Source of the DNA: Bordetella sp. 02P26C-1
GTDB taxonomy: Bacteria; Pseudomonadota; Gammaproteobacteria; Burkholderiales; Burkholderiaceae_B
Length of the DNA: 64,000 nt
Assembly: GCF_009763255.1 (NCBI RefSeq)
Contig: NZ_WSJB01000019.1
Coordinates: 1 to 64,000, forward strand
Direction of reading: 5' to 3'
Positions within the stretch are counted from its first letter, which is position 1; each line of letters starts with the position of its first letter. Made by a program: the position numbers and the translations under genes. Shown piece by piece: positions 44,116 through 53,412 of the stretch. The notes under the pieces were generated by a model. The model saw only the letters and a program-made list of their open reading frames with translations, made no database searches and was not told the DNA's origin.

Positions 44116-44958
44116 GTGACGATTGGTGTTGGGACAGTATTGCCGATATGGCCCGAAAAGGGTTCAGACTACGGAGTTGCATCGCAGAGGGACATTGAGC
44201 AGGCGACAGCCACGCTGTGGTCATTGACGAAAAATCATGACGTGGATGGCATCCGGGCTTTTTTTCGCGGGGGGCCACCGCCGGCGGTGATTGCGAGTTT
44301 GGCGCAAGGCGATACGCCTTTACATTGGGCCGCGCGCTTGCGATGGATCAACGAAGCCGCGGGGGGATCCTCGTCCGCTAAAGTCAACTCACATGGCGTG
44401 GACGTACTGTTGACGCTGATCCAATATCTGCCGGCCGTCGCCGTCAATGCCCGCAACGAAGCCGGACTGACGCCTCTGATGGTGGCCGCCGAGGCCGGTC
44501 AGGACTATAGCGCCAGGGTGTTGCTACGGGCGGGTGCCTCACAGACGGCGGCCGACAAACGCGGATGGACGCCGCTGTTTTTTGCGGCCTATTCGGGCGC
44601 GGTGAGTGTCATCGTGACCCTGTTGGGATCGGTCTTGGGGGCCGAGGGCGTTTGGCAGGCGTTGAACCATCGGGATTCACAAGGCAACACTGCCTTTATG
44701 ACTGCCATCGCCAATGGCAACTTGGAAGCCGCCAGGGAACTCCTGGATCGCGGATCCGATATCAACGCGACCAACGCCGAGGGCAGAACGGCATTGATGC
44801 TTGCGGAGTTAAGCGAAATGACCACGGGGGCAGAAATCGCCTGGCTGGTCGAATCGGGCGCCGATGAAAACATCAAGGACCACGCCGGTATGACCGCGAT
44901 GCAGTATATCGACGCAACGATCGATGGCTTCGAAAGCGCATCGCGAGTGGAACGCTGA
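44116..44958 (+). CDS. ankyrin repeat protein A
   Basis: 280 residues from a GTG (44116) with GGGAG upstream; the frame further upstream overlaps lon and is poor. It has about five ankyrin repeats (GDTPLHWAAR, GLTPLMVAAEAGQDYSARVLLRAGA, GWTPLFFAAYSG, GNTAFMTAIANGNLEAARELLDRGSDINA, GRTALMLAELSE). No signal peptide is seen. Ankyrin proteins of this sort act by protein-protein binding. It lies convergent to sodC, with a paralogue on the other side. Confidence 0.82.
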   Translation: MTIGVGTVLPIWPEKGSDYGVASQRDIEQATATLWSLTKNHDVDGIRAFFRGGPPPAVIASLAQGDTPLHWAARLRWINEAAGGSSSAKVNSHGVDVLLTLIQYLPAVAVNARNEAGLTPLMVAAEAGQDYSARVLLRAGASQTAADKRGWTPLFFAAYSGAVSVIVTLLGSVLGAEGVWQALNHRDSQGNTAFMTAIANGNLEAARELLDRGSDINATNAEGRTALMLAELSEMTTGAEIAWLVESGADENIKDHAGMTAMQYIDATIDGFESASRVER

Positions 44959-45050
44959 CGCGCAGCGCCCGCGCGACGCGCAAGAGTCGCGGGACGCCTT
45001 CGATCGCTGGAATCGAGCCGCCCTGACGCACAAAGCCTTCTCCCAGGTTT

Positions 45051-45578
45051 CTATTGTGGGATCACGCCGCAAGCGATCCGTCCGCCTCCGCCGCCTAGTG
45101 CCTTGGGATGATCGCTGTGGTTGTCCCCGCCGGCATGGACCATGATTGCCCGCCCGGCGACTTCAGACGCCTTCAAGCGCGGGGCGAGCACGGGCGTCGT
45201 GGCCGTGCCATCGCTACTCACATAGAGCGCAGGCAGATCGCCACGATGACCCCCGTCGTCCCAAGGCGTGCTGTGCTTTTTCGTGCCATCCGGATCGTAA
45301 TGGCCTCCCGCCGCCCCGGCGGGCACCGGCTTGCCATCCTGCTGCGTCACGTCGCAACTGCCTTTCTCATGCACGTGAAAGCCGTGTACGCCCGCGGGCA
45401 AGTTCTTCAGATCGGGCGTGACCACCAGCCCGTACTTGCTATCGGCCAACGAGACCGAGCCAATCTGCGGGCCGACACCGTCAGCCGATACCGCGTGCAC
45501 GGGAACACTCACGTCGGCGTGAGCGTATGCGCTGGCCGCGAGCAGGCCTGTGAACAGAGTGATGCGCAAACCTTGCAT
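45051..45578 (-). CDS. sodC: periplasmic Cu/Zn superoxide dismutase
   Basis: 175 residues from the ATG at 45578 with GGGAGA upstream. A signal peptide ends near YAHA-DV (residue 21). The copper and zinc ligands are visible in [33 protein letters not shown] and [11 protein letters not shown]. The Cys pair (GSCD and ACGV) forms the family disulfide. It converts superoxide to hydrogen peroxide in the periplasm. It lies between two ankyrin genes. Confidence 0.93.
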   Translation of the reverse strand: MQGLRITLFTGLLAASAYAHADVSVPVHAVSADGVGPQIGSVSLADSKYGLVVTPDLKNLPAGVHGFHVHEKGSCDVTQQDGKPVPAGAAGGHYDPDGTKKHSTPWDDGGHRGDLPALYVSSDGTATTPVLAPRLKASEVAGRAIMVHAGGDNHSDHPKALGGGGGRIACGVIPQ

Positions 45579-45877
45579 GACTGTCTCCCATGAGTTCTGT
45601 GGAGCCCTGACATCGCCGGCCGCGATGCTGGGCTGGCTACGCCGGGTCGTGAATGACCAGCGTACACGCGGATGGCATGACACGACAAGCTGTCGTGCAC
45701 CCGTCGAGCGGATAAGTCGGGCTACGACCCGCAGGGGTGAAATCTATGGTTTCAGCTGGAAAAATCCTTGAGACATAGCGGGAACGGTTGCACAGGCGAG
45801 CGTTACTCAGAGGGCGCTCATTTGGCTGAGCTCGTCCTCCGAGGACGCATACCAACTCTACATTTAGGATTTCACCC

Positions 45878-46807
45878 ATGGAAATTACAAATCGACTCAG
45901 TCCCGCCCTTGCCGGCTTGGTGCAAGATATCCATGAGCCGTCGGACCGGCTCGTTAACCACGTGCGCTCGGCGATTCTCGATTTGAATGTACAGTCACTC
46001 GAGTACTGGTTGTCGCGTTGTACTGAGGACGTACTAAAAGCACTGGCCGCGGACGACCGCATCCGCACGTGCAGAGCGTTCAACGTCGTGTGTGCGAAGC
46101 AGCGGCAGGAAGAGGTGTGGGAGGTGGCGTACTACTATATGCCCGCGCTGTTGGAATCTCGAACCGAGGGATTGACACCTCTCATGCACGCAGCGCGGGC
46201 GGACACCGTGGAGTCGGCGAACTTCCTGCTCGACGCTGGCGCCGATCCCACCGCTACCGACGACAACGGCTGGACTGCGCTGTTCTGGGCGGTATGGTCG
46301 CGATCGCTGGAAATGGTGAAATCCCTTTTGCATGCCTTGGGCCTGACGGCATCGTCGCCTTCCGAGACGTTGGAGTCACGCGATCATGTCGGAAATACAC
46401 CGTTGTTGATCGCTGCGGCGAAAGGTTCGTTGGATATCGTAAAGGAATTGATCAGACAAGGCGCCGACGTCAATGCGAAGAACAATTCGGGACGCACCGC
46501 ATTGTCCTATGCGTCTGAAAGAAAATACGTGGATTTGGTGACTGTGCTGCTGGCCAACGGGGCTCGCATCGATGAACGCGACAACGAAGGGCTTACGCCC
46601 CTTCTGCATGCGATACACGCAAAGTCTTTAGAGATTATCGAGGCACTGATCGACGCGGGTGCTGATCCCGACCTTAAAGATCGCAATGGACGCTCTGCGC
46701 GTTCTTATCGTAATCACGACGATTTTGGTTACGACTTGGGCCGGCTATTATTGAATGCAGGCTCACAAAGCTCCGGCTTTCGGTCACAAACCCAGGCAGC
46801 CGACTGA
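45878..46807 (+). CDS. ankyrin repeat protein B
   Basis: 309 residues with about five ankyrin repeats in the C-terminal two thirds (GLTPLMHAARADTVESANFLLDAGADPTA, GWTALFWAVWSRS, GNTPLLIAAAKGSLDIVKELIRQGADVNA, GRTALSYASERKYVDLVTVLLANGA, GLTPLLHAIHAKSLEIIEALIDAGADPDL). The overall layout matches ankyrin protein A, including a long loop after the Trp-rich repeat, so the two are paralogues. No signal peptide is seen. It is divergent from sodC. The function is not known. Confidence 0.85.
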   Translation: MEITNRLSPALAGLVQDIHEPSDRLVNHVRSAILDLNVQSLEYWLSRCTEDVLKALAADDRIRTCRAFNVVCAKQRQEEVWEVAYYYMPALLESRTEGLTPLMHAARADTVESANFLLDAGADPTATDDNGWTALFWAVWSRSLEMVKSLLHALGLTASSPSETLESRDHVGNTPLLIAAAKGSLDIVKELIRQGADVNAKNNSGRTALSYASERKYVDLVTVLLANGARIDERDNEGLTPLLHAIHAKSLEIIEALIDAGADPDLKDRNGRSARSYRNHDDFGYDLGRLLLNAGSQSSGFRSQTQAAD

Positions 46808-46867
46808 TCGGCATGGTAGCGCCATTCTGTACTATTCCTGCTATCGACCGCGAACAGGAAAACAAGG

Positions 46868-47533
46868 ATGGACGCAGAATTCTGGCTGGAACGGTGGCGC
46901 GATGGGCGCACTCATTTTCATCAAACGCGGGTGACGCCCCCGCTGACGAAGTATTGGCCCACGCTTGAATTGCCCGCGCACAGCAAGGTGCTGGTGCCGC
47001 TTTGCGGGAAAACGCTCGACATGTTGTGGCTCGCCGAGCAGGGGCATCAGGTGTTGGGCGCCGAACTGTCATCGTTGGCCGTAGAACAGTTCTACGAGGA
47101 AAACGACCTGACCCCGACCCTACGCGAGGCGGACGGCGGGCGCTATTACGCCGCAGGACCCATCGAGATTTACTGCGGCGATATTTTCGACATGCCGCCA
47201 GAGGTGTTGGGCGCATGCACCGGCGTGTTTGACCGTGCCGCCCTCGTCGCCCTGCCGCAATCCATGCGTGCGCAATACGCCGCCACGGTATATGGTCGAC
47301 TTGCCCCGGATTACCGGGGCCTGTTGATCACCTTGGATTACGAGCAATCCCAAATGGAAGGGCCGCCGTTCAGCGTTTCCGCCGATGAAGTCCAGCGCCT
47401 TTACTCGGCGCATTCGATGGCGACCTTGATCGACCGGCGCGACATCCTCGACAAAGAGCCTAAATTCAAAACACGCGGGGTCGCTCAGTTGGACTCATTG
47501 GTGTTCAGGCTCCAGGGCGCCAGGGCAGCGTAG
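46868..47533 (+). CDS. tpm: thiopurine S-methyltransferase
   Basis: 221 residues, the usual length of bacterial TPMT. The N-terminus [19 protein letters not shown], the SAM-binding [28 protein letters not shown], and the IYCGDIF and DRAALVALP motifs are typical. The family methylates thiopurines, and bacterial members also methylate selenium and tellurium oxyanions. It acts in the cytoplasm. It is a single gene. Confidence 0.93.
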   Translation: MDAEFWLERWRDGRTHFHQTRVTPPLTKYWPTLELPAHSKVLVPLCGKTLDMLWLAEQGHQVLGAELSSLAVEQFYEENDLTPTLREADGGRYYAAGPIEIYCGDIFDMPPEVLGACTGVFDRAALVALPQSMRAQYAATVYGRLAPDYRGLLITLDYEQSQMEGPPFSVSADEVQRLYSAHSMATLIDRRDILDKEPKFKTRGVAQLDSLVFRLQGARAA

Positions 47534-47607
47534 CAGGCCTACATACATCCGCGCTTCATGGGCTCGTCGATCCGACGGGTCGCGCGGGATCGCGCCCAAA
47601 AACAAAG

Positions 47608-47615
47608 TGTATACA
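47608..47615. promoter_or_regulatory. TGTATACA palindrome upstream of gntR
   Basis: A perfect 8-bp palindrome about 80 bases before the GntR start, with a looser copy TGTAGACA at 47633-47640. The pattern fits FCD-type GntR operators (TTGTATACAA-like) and suggests autoregulation. Confidence 0.45.
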
Positions 47616-47696
47616 AAAAATTATTCAGATGGTGTAGACAACTTGGTGTGCACTCGGGCAAGATAGTGGCTATCCACTTTTCTACGTGCGTAAGCC

Positions 47697-48455
47697 ATGG
47701 AAGTTGTCTCCGAACCACACGTTGTGACGAGTCCTCACGGCGCCGTCTATGACCGTATCAAGGCCATGGCCACGACGTTCCGGCTTCGGCCCGGGGAAAA
47801 GGTCAACGAACTGGAATTGGCGCGCCAACTGGGCGTCAGCCGCACTCCCGTGCGCGAGGCGCTCAATCGCATCGCGGCTGAGGGCTTCCTGATCGCGACG
47901 CCAAACCGTGGCTATTCCGTGCGTCCGCTTGACGCCAAACAGCTCATGGCGCTGTACGAATACCGCGCCACCGTAGAGCTGGGTGTCGTGCGGCTGGTCT
48001 GCGAGCGCGCGACTGACGAGGAACTGGCCGATCTGGCCCGAATGGTCGAAGGCAGCCGCGACGAGGTAGAAAGCGACGCGCAGGCGCTGCGCCTGTTATC
48101 GCTGGACGAAGCCTTTCACGAGCGTCTCGCCGCGCTGGCGGGCAATCCCGAATTCCTGCGTTCGGTGCGGTCCATTAATGAACGCTTGCGCTTTCCGCGC
48201 TGGATCGATTTGAAAGTGCGGCGGTCGCAGACGCGTAACGATCACCCCGATATCGTTCGCGCGCTGCAAGCGCGCGATCAGGCTACGGTGCAGGCGCTGA
48301 TGAGCCAGCACATCGAAAAGCATTTGGATCAAGTTATCGAATTGACGCGCGCGGGTTATGCCGAGATCTATACCGGCAACGCCTTGGCCGACTATGCGGA
48401 ATCGCGATTTGTCGAAGGCGCGAAAGAGCTGGCCTCCGCGGAGCAGGGAGGGTAA
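47697..48455 (+). CDS. GntR-family regulator, FCD subfamily
   Basis: 252 residues: a winged helix with GEKVNELELARQLGVSRTPVREALNRIAAEGFL and an FCD domain with LDEAFHERLAALAGNPEFL. It lies 153 bases before the 2-hydroxyacid dehydrogenase on the same strand and probably regulates that cluster. Palindromes upstream suggest that it binds its own promoter. Confidence 0.9.
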   Translation: MEVVSEPHVVTSPHGAVYDRIKAMATTFRLRPGEKVNELELARQLGVSRTPVREALNRIAAEGFLIATPNRGYSVRPLDAKQLMALYEYRATVELGVVRLVCERATDEELADLARMVEGSRDEVESDAQALRLLSLDEAFHERLAALAGNPEFLRSVRSINERLRFPRWIDLKVRRSQTRNDHPDIVRALQARDQATVQALMSQHIEKHLDQVIELTRAGYAEIYTGNALADYAESRFVEGAKELASAEQGG

Positions 48456-48608
48456 GCCGGGTCACTTACTTTCCTACCGGAACCGCCGGACGCGAGCGTT
48501 CATCCATCGCCGCTTTGTTTCGGCTCTTTCATAACGCATCTCCGCAAAAACGCACCGACATTCATCTGCCGTTTTGTTTTCCGAAGCACTCTTACAGAGG
48601 AAGATTTC

Positions 48609-49532
48609 ATGAAAGCTGTTTTCATTGACGCCAACCCCACTTTGGCGGCCGTTGCAGAGCGCCTGCATCGCCCCGATGATCTGGAGTTGATCATCAATCG
48701 CCAACCGGACATCACGTCCGAGCAAGTGCCGGCCGCGCTGGGCGATGCCGAGATTGTCATCATCGACCATACGCATCTGCCGACCGACATCGCGCGTCAA
48801 TGCCAGAACTTGAAGCACGTCGTCTTCCTGGGCACGGGCCCGCGTTCCTACATGAACCCGGAAGAGCTCGCCGAAATCGGCATCGAAGTGCACATCATCA
48901 AGGGCTATGGCGATACGGCCGTGGCCGAATGCGCGTTTGCCTTGATGTGGGCCTCGGCCAAGAACTTCGGTCGTATGGATCGTGAAATGCGTGCGGGCAA
49001 TTGGCTGCGCAGCGACGCTGTGCAACTGACGGGCAAGACGCTGGGTCTGGTCGGCTTTGGCGGTATCGCCGCCGAACTCGCGCGCCTGGCCACGGGCGCG
49101 GGCATGAAAGTTATCGCCTGGAACCGCAGCCCCAAAACGCACCCCGGCGTGACCTTCGTCGAACTGGACGAACTGCTGGCTACGAGCGATGTCGTGTCCC
49201 TGCACCTGCTCTTGACCGACGAAACGCGCGGCATGATCACGCGCGAGCGCATCCAATCCATGCGCGATGGCGCGATCCTGATCAACACCGCGCGCGGCGC
49301 GCTGGTCGACGAGGACGCGATGATCGAGGCGTTGAAGTCCGGCAAGCTCTTGCATGCCGGTCTGGATGTGTTCGTGACGGAACCGATGCCCAAGGATCAT
49401 CCGTTGACCAAGCTGGAAAATGTGACCTTGTCCGCGCACTCGGCCTTCCGTACGCCCGAGGCCAGCGACAACCTGTTCCAGGCCGCGCTGAATCACTGCC
49501 GCCGTATCTCGGGCCAAGGAGTTCAACAATGA
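48609..49532 (+). CDS. D-isomer-specific 2-hydroxyacid dehydrogenase
   Basis: 307 residues of the NAD(P)-dependent D-2-hydroxyacid dehydrogenase family. The Rossmann motif is LGLVGFGGIAAELAR. Catalytic residues lie in NTARGALVDEDAM (Arg), GLDVFVTEP (Glu) and TLSAHSAFRT (His). It interconverts a 2-oxo acid and a D-2-hydroxy acid. Its stop overlaps the ridA start (ATGA). The substrate is unknown. Confidence 0.9.
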   Translation: MKAVFIDANPTLAAVAERLHRPDDLELIINRQPDITSEQVPAALGDAEIVIIDHTHLPTDIARQCQNLKHVVFLGTGPRSYMNPEELAEIGIEVHIIKGYGDTAVAECAFALMWASAKNFGRMDREMRAGNWLRSDAVQLTGKTLGLVGFGGIAAELARLATGAGMKVIAWNRSPKTHPGVTFVELDELLATSDVVSLHLLLTDETRGMITRERIQSMRDGAILINTARGALVDEDAMIEALKSGKLLHAGLDVFVTEPMPKDHPLTKLENVTLSAHSAFRTPEASDNLFQAALNHCRRISGQGVQQ

Positions 49533-49882
49533 GCGCGCCCATCACCCGTCTGGATCAGAATACCCGCCGTTCGCGCGCCGTGATTCATAACGGCACGGTT
49601 TATCTCGCCGGGCATACCGCCGATGACCGCAGCCTGGATGCCGCTGGTCAAACCCGTCAGGTGCTGGCCAAGATCGACGAGATGCTGGCCGCCGCGGGCA
49701 CGGATAAATCCAAGCTGCTCAACGTCACGATCTGGCTGCAGCACATGAGCGACTTCAACGCCATGAATGAAGTCTACGACGCTTGGATCGTGCAAGGGCA
49801 AGCGCCTGCGCGCTGCTGCGGCTCGGTGGAGTTGGCCGCGCCCGAGATCCTGGTCGAAATCATGGTGACCGCCGCGTTGTAA
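49529..49882 (+). CDS. RidA/YjgF-family deaminase
   Basis: 117 residues, ATG overlapping the dehydrogenase stop. The Rid features are VYLAGHTADD, QTRQVLAKIDEMLAAAG, and the active-site Arg in APARCCGSVEL with a late Glu in LVEIMVTA. Rid proteins hydrolyse reactive 2-imino acids to 2-oxo acids and ammonia. Beside an aminotransferase and a 2-hydroxyacid dehydrogenase, this suggests a pathway that passes through an imine or enamine. Confidence 0.9.
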   Translation: MSAPITRLDQNTRRSRAVIHNGTVYLAGHTADDRSLDAAGQTRQVLAKIDEMLAAAGTDKSKLLNVTIWLQHMSDFNAMNEVYDAWIVQGQAPARCCGSVELAAPEILVEIMVTAAL

Positions 49883-49898
49883 GAGGCGTTTTTTACCC

Positions 49899-49922
49899 AG
49901 CTGCGCCGCGGTCGGCGCAGCT
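49899..49922 (+). terminator. hairpin between ridA and the aminotransferase gene
   Basis: AGCTGCGCCG and CGGCGCAGCT form a perfect 10-bp stem with a 4-base loop in the 62-base gap. Its T-run lies before the stem (GTTTTTTACC), so on the plus strand it may only attenuate read-through. Confidence 0.5.
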
Positions 49923-49944
49923 TTGCAGAGTGATAGGTTAAGCA

Positions 49945-51165
49945 ATGTCTATGGATTCCCCCGCGTTTCGCCGTGCCAGCCGCATCTCCAAGATTGCGGT
50001 ATCCGAGATCCTGCGCATTGGCGCGCGCGCCGCGCAGCTCAAGCGCGAAGGGCGTGACGTGATTGTCTTGGGTGCGGGCGAGCCCGATTTCGACACTCCC
50101 GACAATGTCAAAGAAGCCGCTATCCGTGCGATTCATGCCGGTGAAACCAAATACACGCTGCTCGATGGTACGCTGGCTTTGAAAGCCGCGATCGCCCGCA
50201 AGTTCGAGCGCGAAAATGGCCTGACCTACGGGCTGGACGAAATCAATGTCGGCGCCGGTGCCAAGCAAGTGCTGCACAACGCCTTGATGGCGACGCTGGA
50301 CGAAGGCGATGAAGTCATCGTGGGCGTGCCGTATTGGACGTCCTATGCCGACATGATCGCGATCGCGGGCGGCAAAACGGTCGAAGTCGCTTGCCGCGAA
50401 GAAAACGGCTTTCGCATGCAGCCCCAGGACCTCGAGCGCGCCATCACGCCGCGCACGCGCTGGGTCATGCTGAACTCGCCGTCGAACCCGACAGGCGCCG
50501 CCTATGGCGAAGCCGATCTGCGCGCGTTGGCGGACGTGTTGTTGCGCCACCCGCATGTGTGGATTCTGGCCGACGATATTTACGAACATCTGATTTACGG
50601 CGACTTTGCGTTCAAGACCATGGCGCAGGTCGAGCCGCGCCTGAAGTCGCGCACCCTGACGGTAAACGGCCTGTCCAAGGCCTATGCCATGACGGGCTGG
50701 CGCTTGGGTTACGCGGGCGGGCCCAAGGAACTCATCGCCGCCATGGCCGTGGTGCAAAGTCAGAGCACGTCGAACCCGTGCTCGATCAGTCAGGCCGCCG
50801 CCATCGAGGCGCTGGATGGCCCACAGGAGGTGCTGGCCGAACGCCGTGCGTCTTTCCAGAAACGTCGTGACTTGGTGGTCGATGGCTTGAACGCGATCGA
50901 GGGCCTCAGTTGTCGCCGCCCCGAGGGCGCCTTCTACACCTACGCAAGCTGCGCGGGCGTACTGGGCCGTGTCACACCCAAGGGCAAACGTCTGGAGACC
51001 GATGCCGACTTCTGCGAATACCTGTTGTTGGATCACGATGTGGCCGTCGTGCCCGGCACGATCTTTGGCCTGGCGCCGTATTTCCGTATCAGCTACGCCA
51101 CCTCGGAGGCGCAGTTGAAGACGGCCTTGCAACGCATCGCGCAGGCCGTCAAGCAGTTGACCTAA
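49945..51165 (+). CDS. class I PLP-dependent aminotransferase
   Basis: 406 residues of aminotransferase fold type I (AspC-like group). The PLP Lys is K245 in LSKAYAMTGWRLGYAGG. NSPSNPTGAAY, DDIYEHL and the late PYFRISYA (substrate carboxylate Arg) are also present. It transfers an amino group between an amino acid and a 2-oxo acid. In this cluster it could feed the 2-hydroxyacid dehydrogenase. The substrate is not determined. Confidence 0.92.
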   Translation: MSMDSPAFRRASRISKIAVSEILRIGARAAQLKREGRDVIVLGAGEPDFDTPDNVKEAAIRAIHAGETKYTLLDGTLALKAAIARKFERENGLTYGLDEINVGAGAKQVLHNALMATLDEGDEVIVGVPYWTSYADMIAIAGGKTVEVACREENGFRMQPQDLERAITPRTRWVMLNSPSNPTGAAYGEADLRALADVLLRHPHVWILADDIYEHLIYGDFAFKTMAQVEPRLKSRTLTVNGLSKAYAMTGWRLGYAGGPKELIAAMAVVQSQSTSNPCSISQAAAIEALDGPQEVLAERRASFQKRRDLVVDGLNAIEGLSCRRPEGAFYTYASCAGVLGRVTPKGKRLETDADFCEYLLLDHDVAVVPGTIFGLAPYFRISYATSEAQLKTALQRIAQAVKQLT

Positions 51166-51207
51166 ACCATGTAGTCAGTAGTAAGCACATCACCAAGGGG
51201 AACTACT

Positions 51208-52200
51208 ATGTTGCGTCGATTCAAATTAGCCGCCGTCGCGGCTCTCACCCTGGCCTCGCTCGCGCCCGCCATGGCGCAGGACACCAAGTGGCCCACTCGT
51301 CCTATCACCATCGTTGGCGGGTTTCCCGTAGGTGCCGGTACGGACCTGTACACGCGTAAACTCGGCCAAGGATTATCGGAAAAACTCGGCGTGCCCATCG
51401 TGGCCGAGAGCCGCACCGGCGCGGGTGGCAACGTTGCTTCTGACGTCGTGGCGCGTTCGGCGCCCGATGGCTATACGTTCCTGTTCGGCACGGCCGGGAC
51501 GCACGCGATCAACGCGTCGCTGTACAAGACGCTGCCGTTCGATGTGTGGAACGACTTCACCCATATCGCGTTGTTGGGCGATGTGCCCAACGTGCTGCTC
51601 GTGAATCCGCAGAAACATCCCGATATCAAGACCTGCAAGGACTTGATCGAGCTGGCACGCAAGAATCCCGGCAAGATGAACTACGCCTCGACCGGCAACG
51701 GCGCTTCGGGCCATCTGGCTGGCGCATTGTTTACCAAGATGGCCGATGTGGATATCGTGCATGTGCCGTATCGGGGCCAAGGTCCCGCGATGACGGCGCT
51801 GCTATCGGGCGAGGTGGATTTCTTCTTTAACCAGAGCGCGGCGTCCATCGCCGCGGTGAAATCTGGCCAGGCGCGCGCGTTGGGTGTGACCGTTTCCAAA
51901 CCCATGGAGGCGTTGCCGGATGTGCCCACCGTGGCCGAGGGTTGTGGCTTGCCGGGCTATGAAAGCAGCACTTGGTATGGTCTGTTCGGGCCGGCCAAGT
52001 TGCCCGCCGACATTCAGAAGCGCATGAGCGAAGCCGTGATCGAAGAGATCAGCAAGCCTGAGTTTCAGCGTTGGCTGATCGAAACCCAAGGCATTACGCC
52101 GCCGTCGGATCCGAGCCAGGCCGCGTTCGAAAAAGTGCACAAGGCAGATATCGAGCGCTGGGCTGAAATCGTGAAGATGTCGGGTGCGACCGTGGATTGA
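51208..52200 (+). CDS. Bug/TctC-family periplasmic substrate-binding protein
   Basis: 330 residues, with the signal peptide ending near APAMAQ (about residue 24). Typical motifs are WPTRPITIVGGFPVGAGTD, AESRTGAGGNVASDVVA, PDGYTFLFG and VHVPYRGQGPAMTAL. It closes the GntR/dehydrogenase/RidA/aminotransferase cluster, 42 bases after the aminotransferase, and may bind the amino or hydroxy acid that the cluster uses. No permease gene is adjacent. Confidence 0.92.
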   Translation: MLRRFKLAAVAALTLASLAPAMAQDTKWPTRPITIVGGFPVGAGTDLYTRKLGQGLSEKLGVPIVAESRTGAGGNVASDVVARSAPDGYTFLFGTAGTHAINASLYKTLPFDVWNDFTHIALLGDVPNVLLVNPQKHPDIKTCKDLIELARKNPGKMNYASTGNGASGHLAGALFTKMADVDIVHVPYRGQGPAMTALLSGEVDFFFNQSAASIAAVKSGQARALGVTVSKPMEALPDVPTVAEGCGLPGYESSTWYGLFGPAKLPADIQKRMSEAVIEEISKPEFQRWLIETQGITPPSDPSQAAFEKVHKADIERWAEIVKMSGATVD

Positions 52201-52217
52201 TTCTGACTCGCCTGTCG

Positions 52218-52250
52218 CGCGGCCCGCTTGGATGATTCCGGCGGGCCGCG
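52218..52250 (+). terminator. hairpin after the Bug gene
   Basis: CGCGGCCCGC and GCGGGCCGCG form a perfect 10-bp stem with a 13-base loop between convergent genes. There is no T-run. Confidence 0.6.
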
Positions 52251-52264
52251 TCACTACCGGCGCG

Positions 52265-52732
52265 TCAACCGAGCATGATGACCGCAATGGTCAACACGCC
52301 CAGCGCCAGGTTCACGGTGACCCATTTCCGGATCGCGGCCATGGCGTTCGCGCCGTCGGACCATTGCGCGGCCTGTACCGCACGATCCAGGCGCGGATAG
52401 AGCGCAAAACGAATATGGCCAAAGATTGCCGCCATGACCACGCCCAGAATCGCCATCGTGATCCAGGCATACGGCATCTGAAAGCTGCCACCCGTTTCCG
52501 CGACCTGACGCGCCGTGCGTCCTATCATCCAGGCGCCGCTGGCCAGCACCACAATTACGGCGCCGAGTACCGCACTGAAGAAGCGGCCTAAGACATCCTG
52601 CATCAGGCGCAGTCGGTGCGGGGGTTCCAATGCGCCCAACGACGGACGCAGAAAACAGTGCGCGAAAATCATGCCGCCTACCCAAAGCACGATGGCGAGC
52701 AGATGCGCGAGCTTCAGAATGCTATAAAACAT
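52265..52732 (-). CDS. CopD-like four-segment membrane protein
   Basis: 155 residues with four membrane helices (about 4-22, 50-70, 85-106, 135-154). The N-terminal LKLAHLLAIVLWVGGMIFAHCFLRP, with His9 in the first helix, fits the CopD domain family of possible haem- or copper-related membrane proteins. It is a single gene, convergent with the Bug gene. The function is unproven. Confidence 0.75.
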   Translation of the reverse strand: MFYSILKLAHLLAIVLWVGGMIFAHCFLRPSLGALEPPHRLRLMQDVLGRFFSAVLGAVIVVLASGAWMIGRTARQVAETGGSFQMPYAWITMAILGVVMAAIFGHIRFALYPRLDRAVQAAQWSDGANAMAAIRKWVTVNLALGVLTIAVIMLG

Positions 52733-52885
52733 CGTAGTTCGTCCTCATTATGGCGGCTTCGGGGATAAGGCGTGCCGCGCCTTGGGCATCATAGCTGCTC
52801 GAAAGGTCTTACACTTGCATTCTGTGTGAAAAGTGTCGCCGGTTTGGCGGCACTGGTTTTGAATCATTTTTCGTAGGATGCATCC

Positions 52886-53368
52886 ATGCCCAGTTTTGAC
52901 GTGGTGTCCGAAGTAGATAAACACGAACTCAGCAACGCGGTCGATCAGGCCAATCGCGAGCTGGCCACGCGCTTTGACTTCAAGGGAACCGACGCCAAAT
53001 TCGAACTCGAAGGTTTTGTCGTCACCCAAAGCGCACCCAGTGCGTTTCAGCTCAAGCAGATGATAGATATCCTGCGCGGCCGTCTGTCGGCGCGCGGGAT
53101 CGATGTGCGGTGCCTGGAGATCGACGCTCCGTTGGAAAACCTGGGTGGCGCGCGGCAGAAAATCACGGTGCGCCAAGGGATCGAACAACCCGTGGCCAAA
53201 AAGCTGATCGCCGCCATCAAGGGTGCCAAGCTCAAGGTCGAAAGCCAGATCAACGGCGACAAGCTGCGCGTGACCGGCAAGAAACGCGATGACTTGCAGC
53301 AAGCGATCGCCTTGCTGCGCAAGACGGACGTGGATCTGCCTTTGCAGTTTCAGAACTTCCGCGACTGA
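52886..53368 (+). CDS. yajQ: YajQ-family nucleotide-binding protein
   Basis: 160 residues, the usual YajQ length (160-163). Conserved stretches are MPSFDVVSEVDKHELSNAVDQANRE, the RFDFKGTDA motif, KQMIDILRGRLSARGID and the KKLIAAIKGAKLKVESQI repeat. Some members bind cyclic di-GMP and affect transcription. It acts in the cytoplasm. It is a single gene. Confidence 0.95.
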   Translation: MPSFDVVSEVDKHELSNAVDQANRELATRFDFKGTDAKFELEGFVVTQSAPSAFQLKQMIDILRGRLSARGIDVRCLEIDAPLENLGGARQKITVRQGIEQPVAKKLIAAIKGAKLKVESQINGDKLRVTGKKRDDLQQAIALLRKTDVDLPLQFQNFRD

Positions 53369-53379
53369 TCGGGTAATTG

Positions 53380-53405
53380 CAGAGGCAGCTGGTCTGCTGC
53401 CTCTG
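53380..53405 (+). terminator. hairpin after yajQ
   Basis: CAGAGGCAGC and GCTGCCTCTG form a perfect 10-bp stem around TGGTCT, between convergent yajQ and the EamA transporter gene. Confidence 0.6.
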
Positions 53406-53412
53406 GATCCGA

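Noticed and set aside
49774-51132. 452-codon frame opposite the aminotransferase gene
   Set aside because: Mirror frame of a gene with an intact PLP-Lys motif. The product has no family features.
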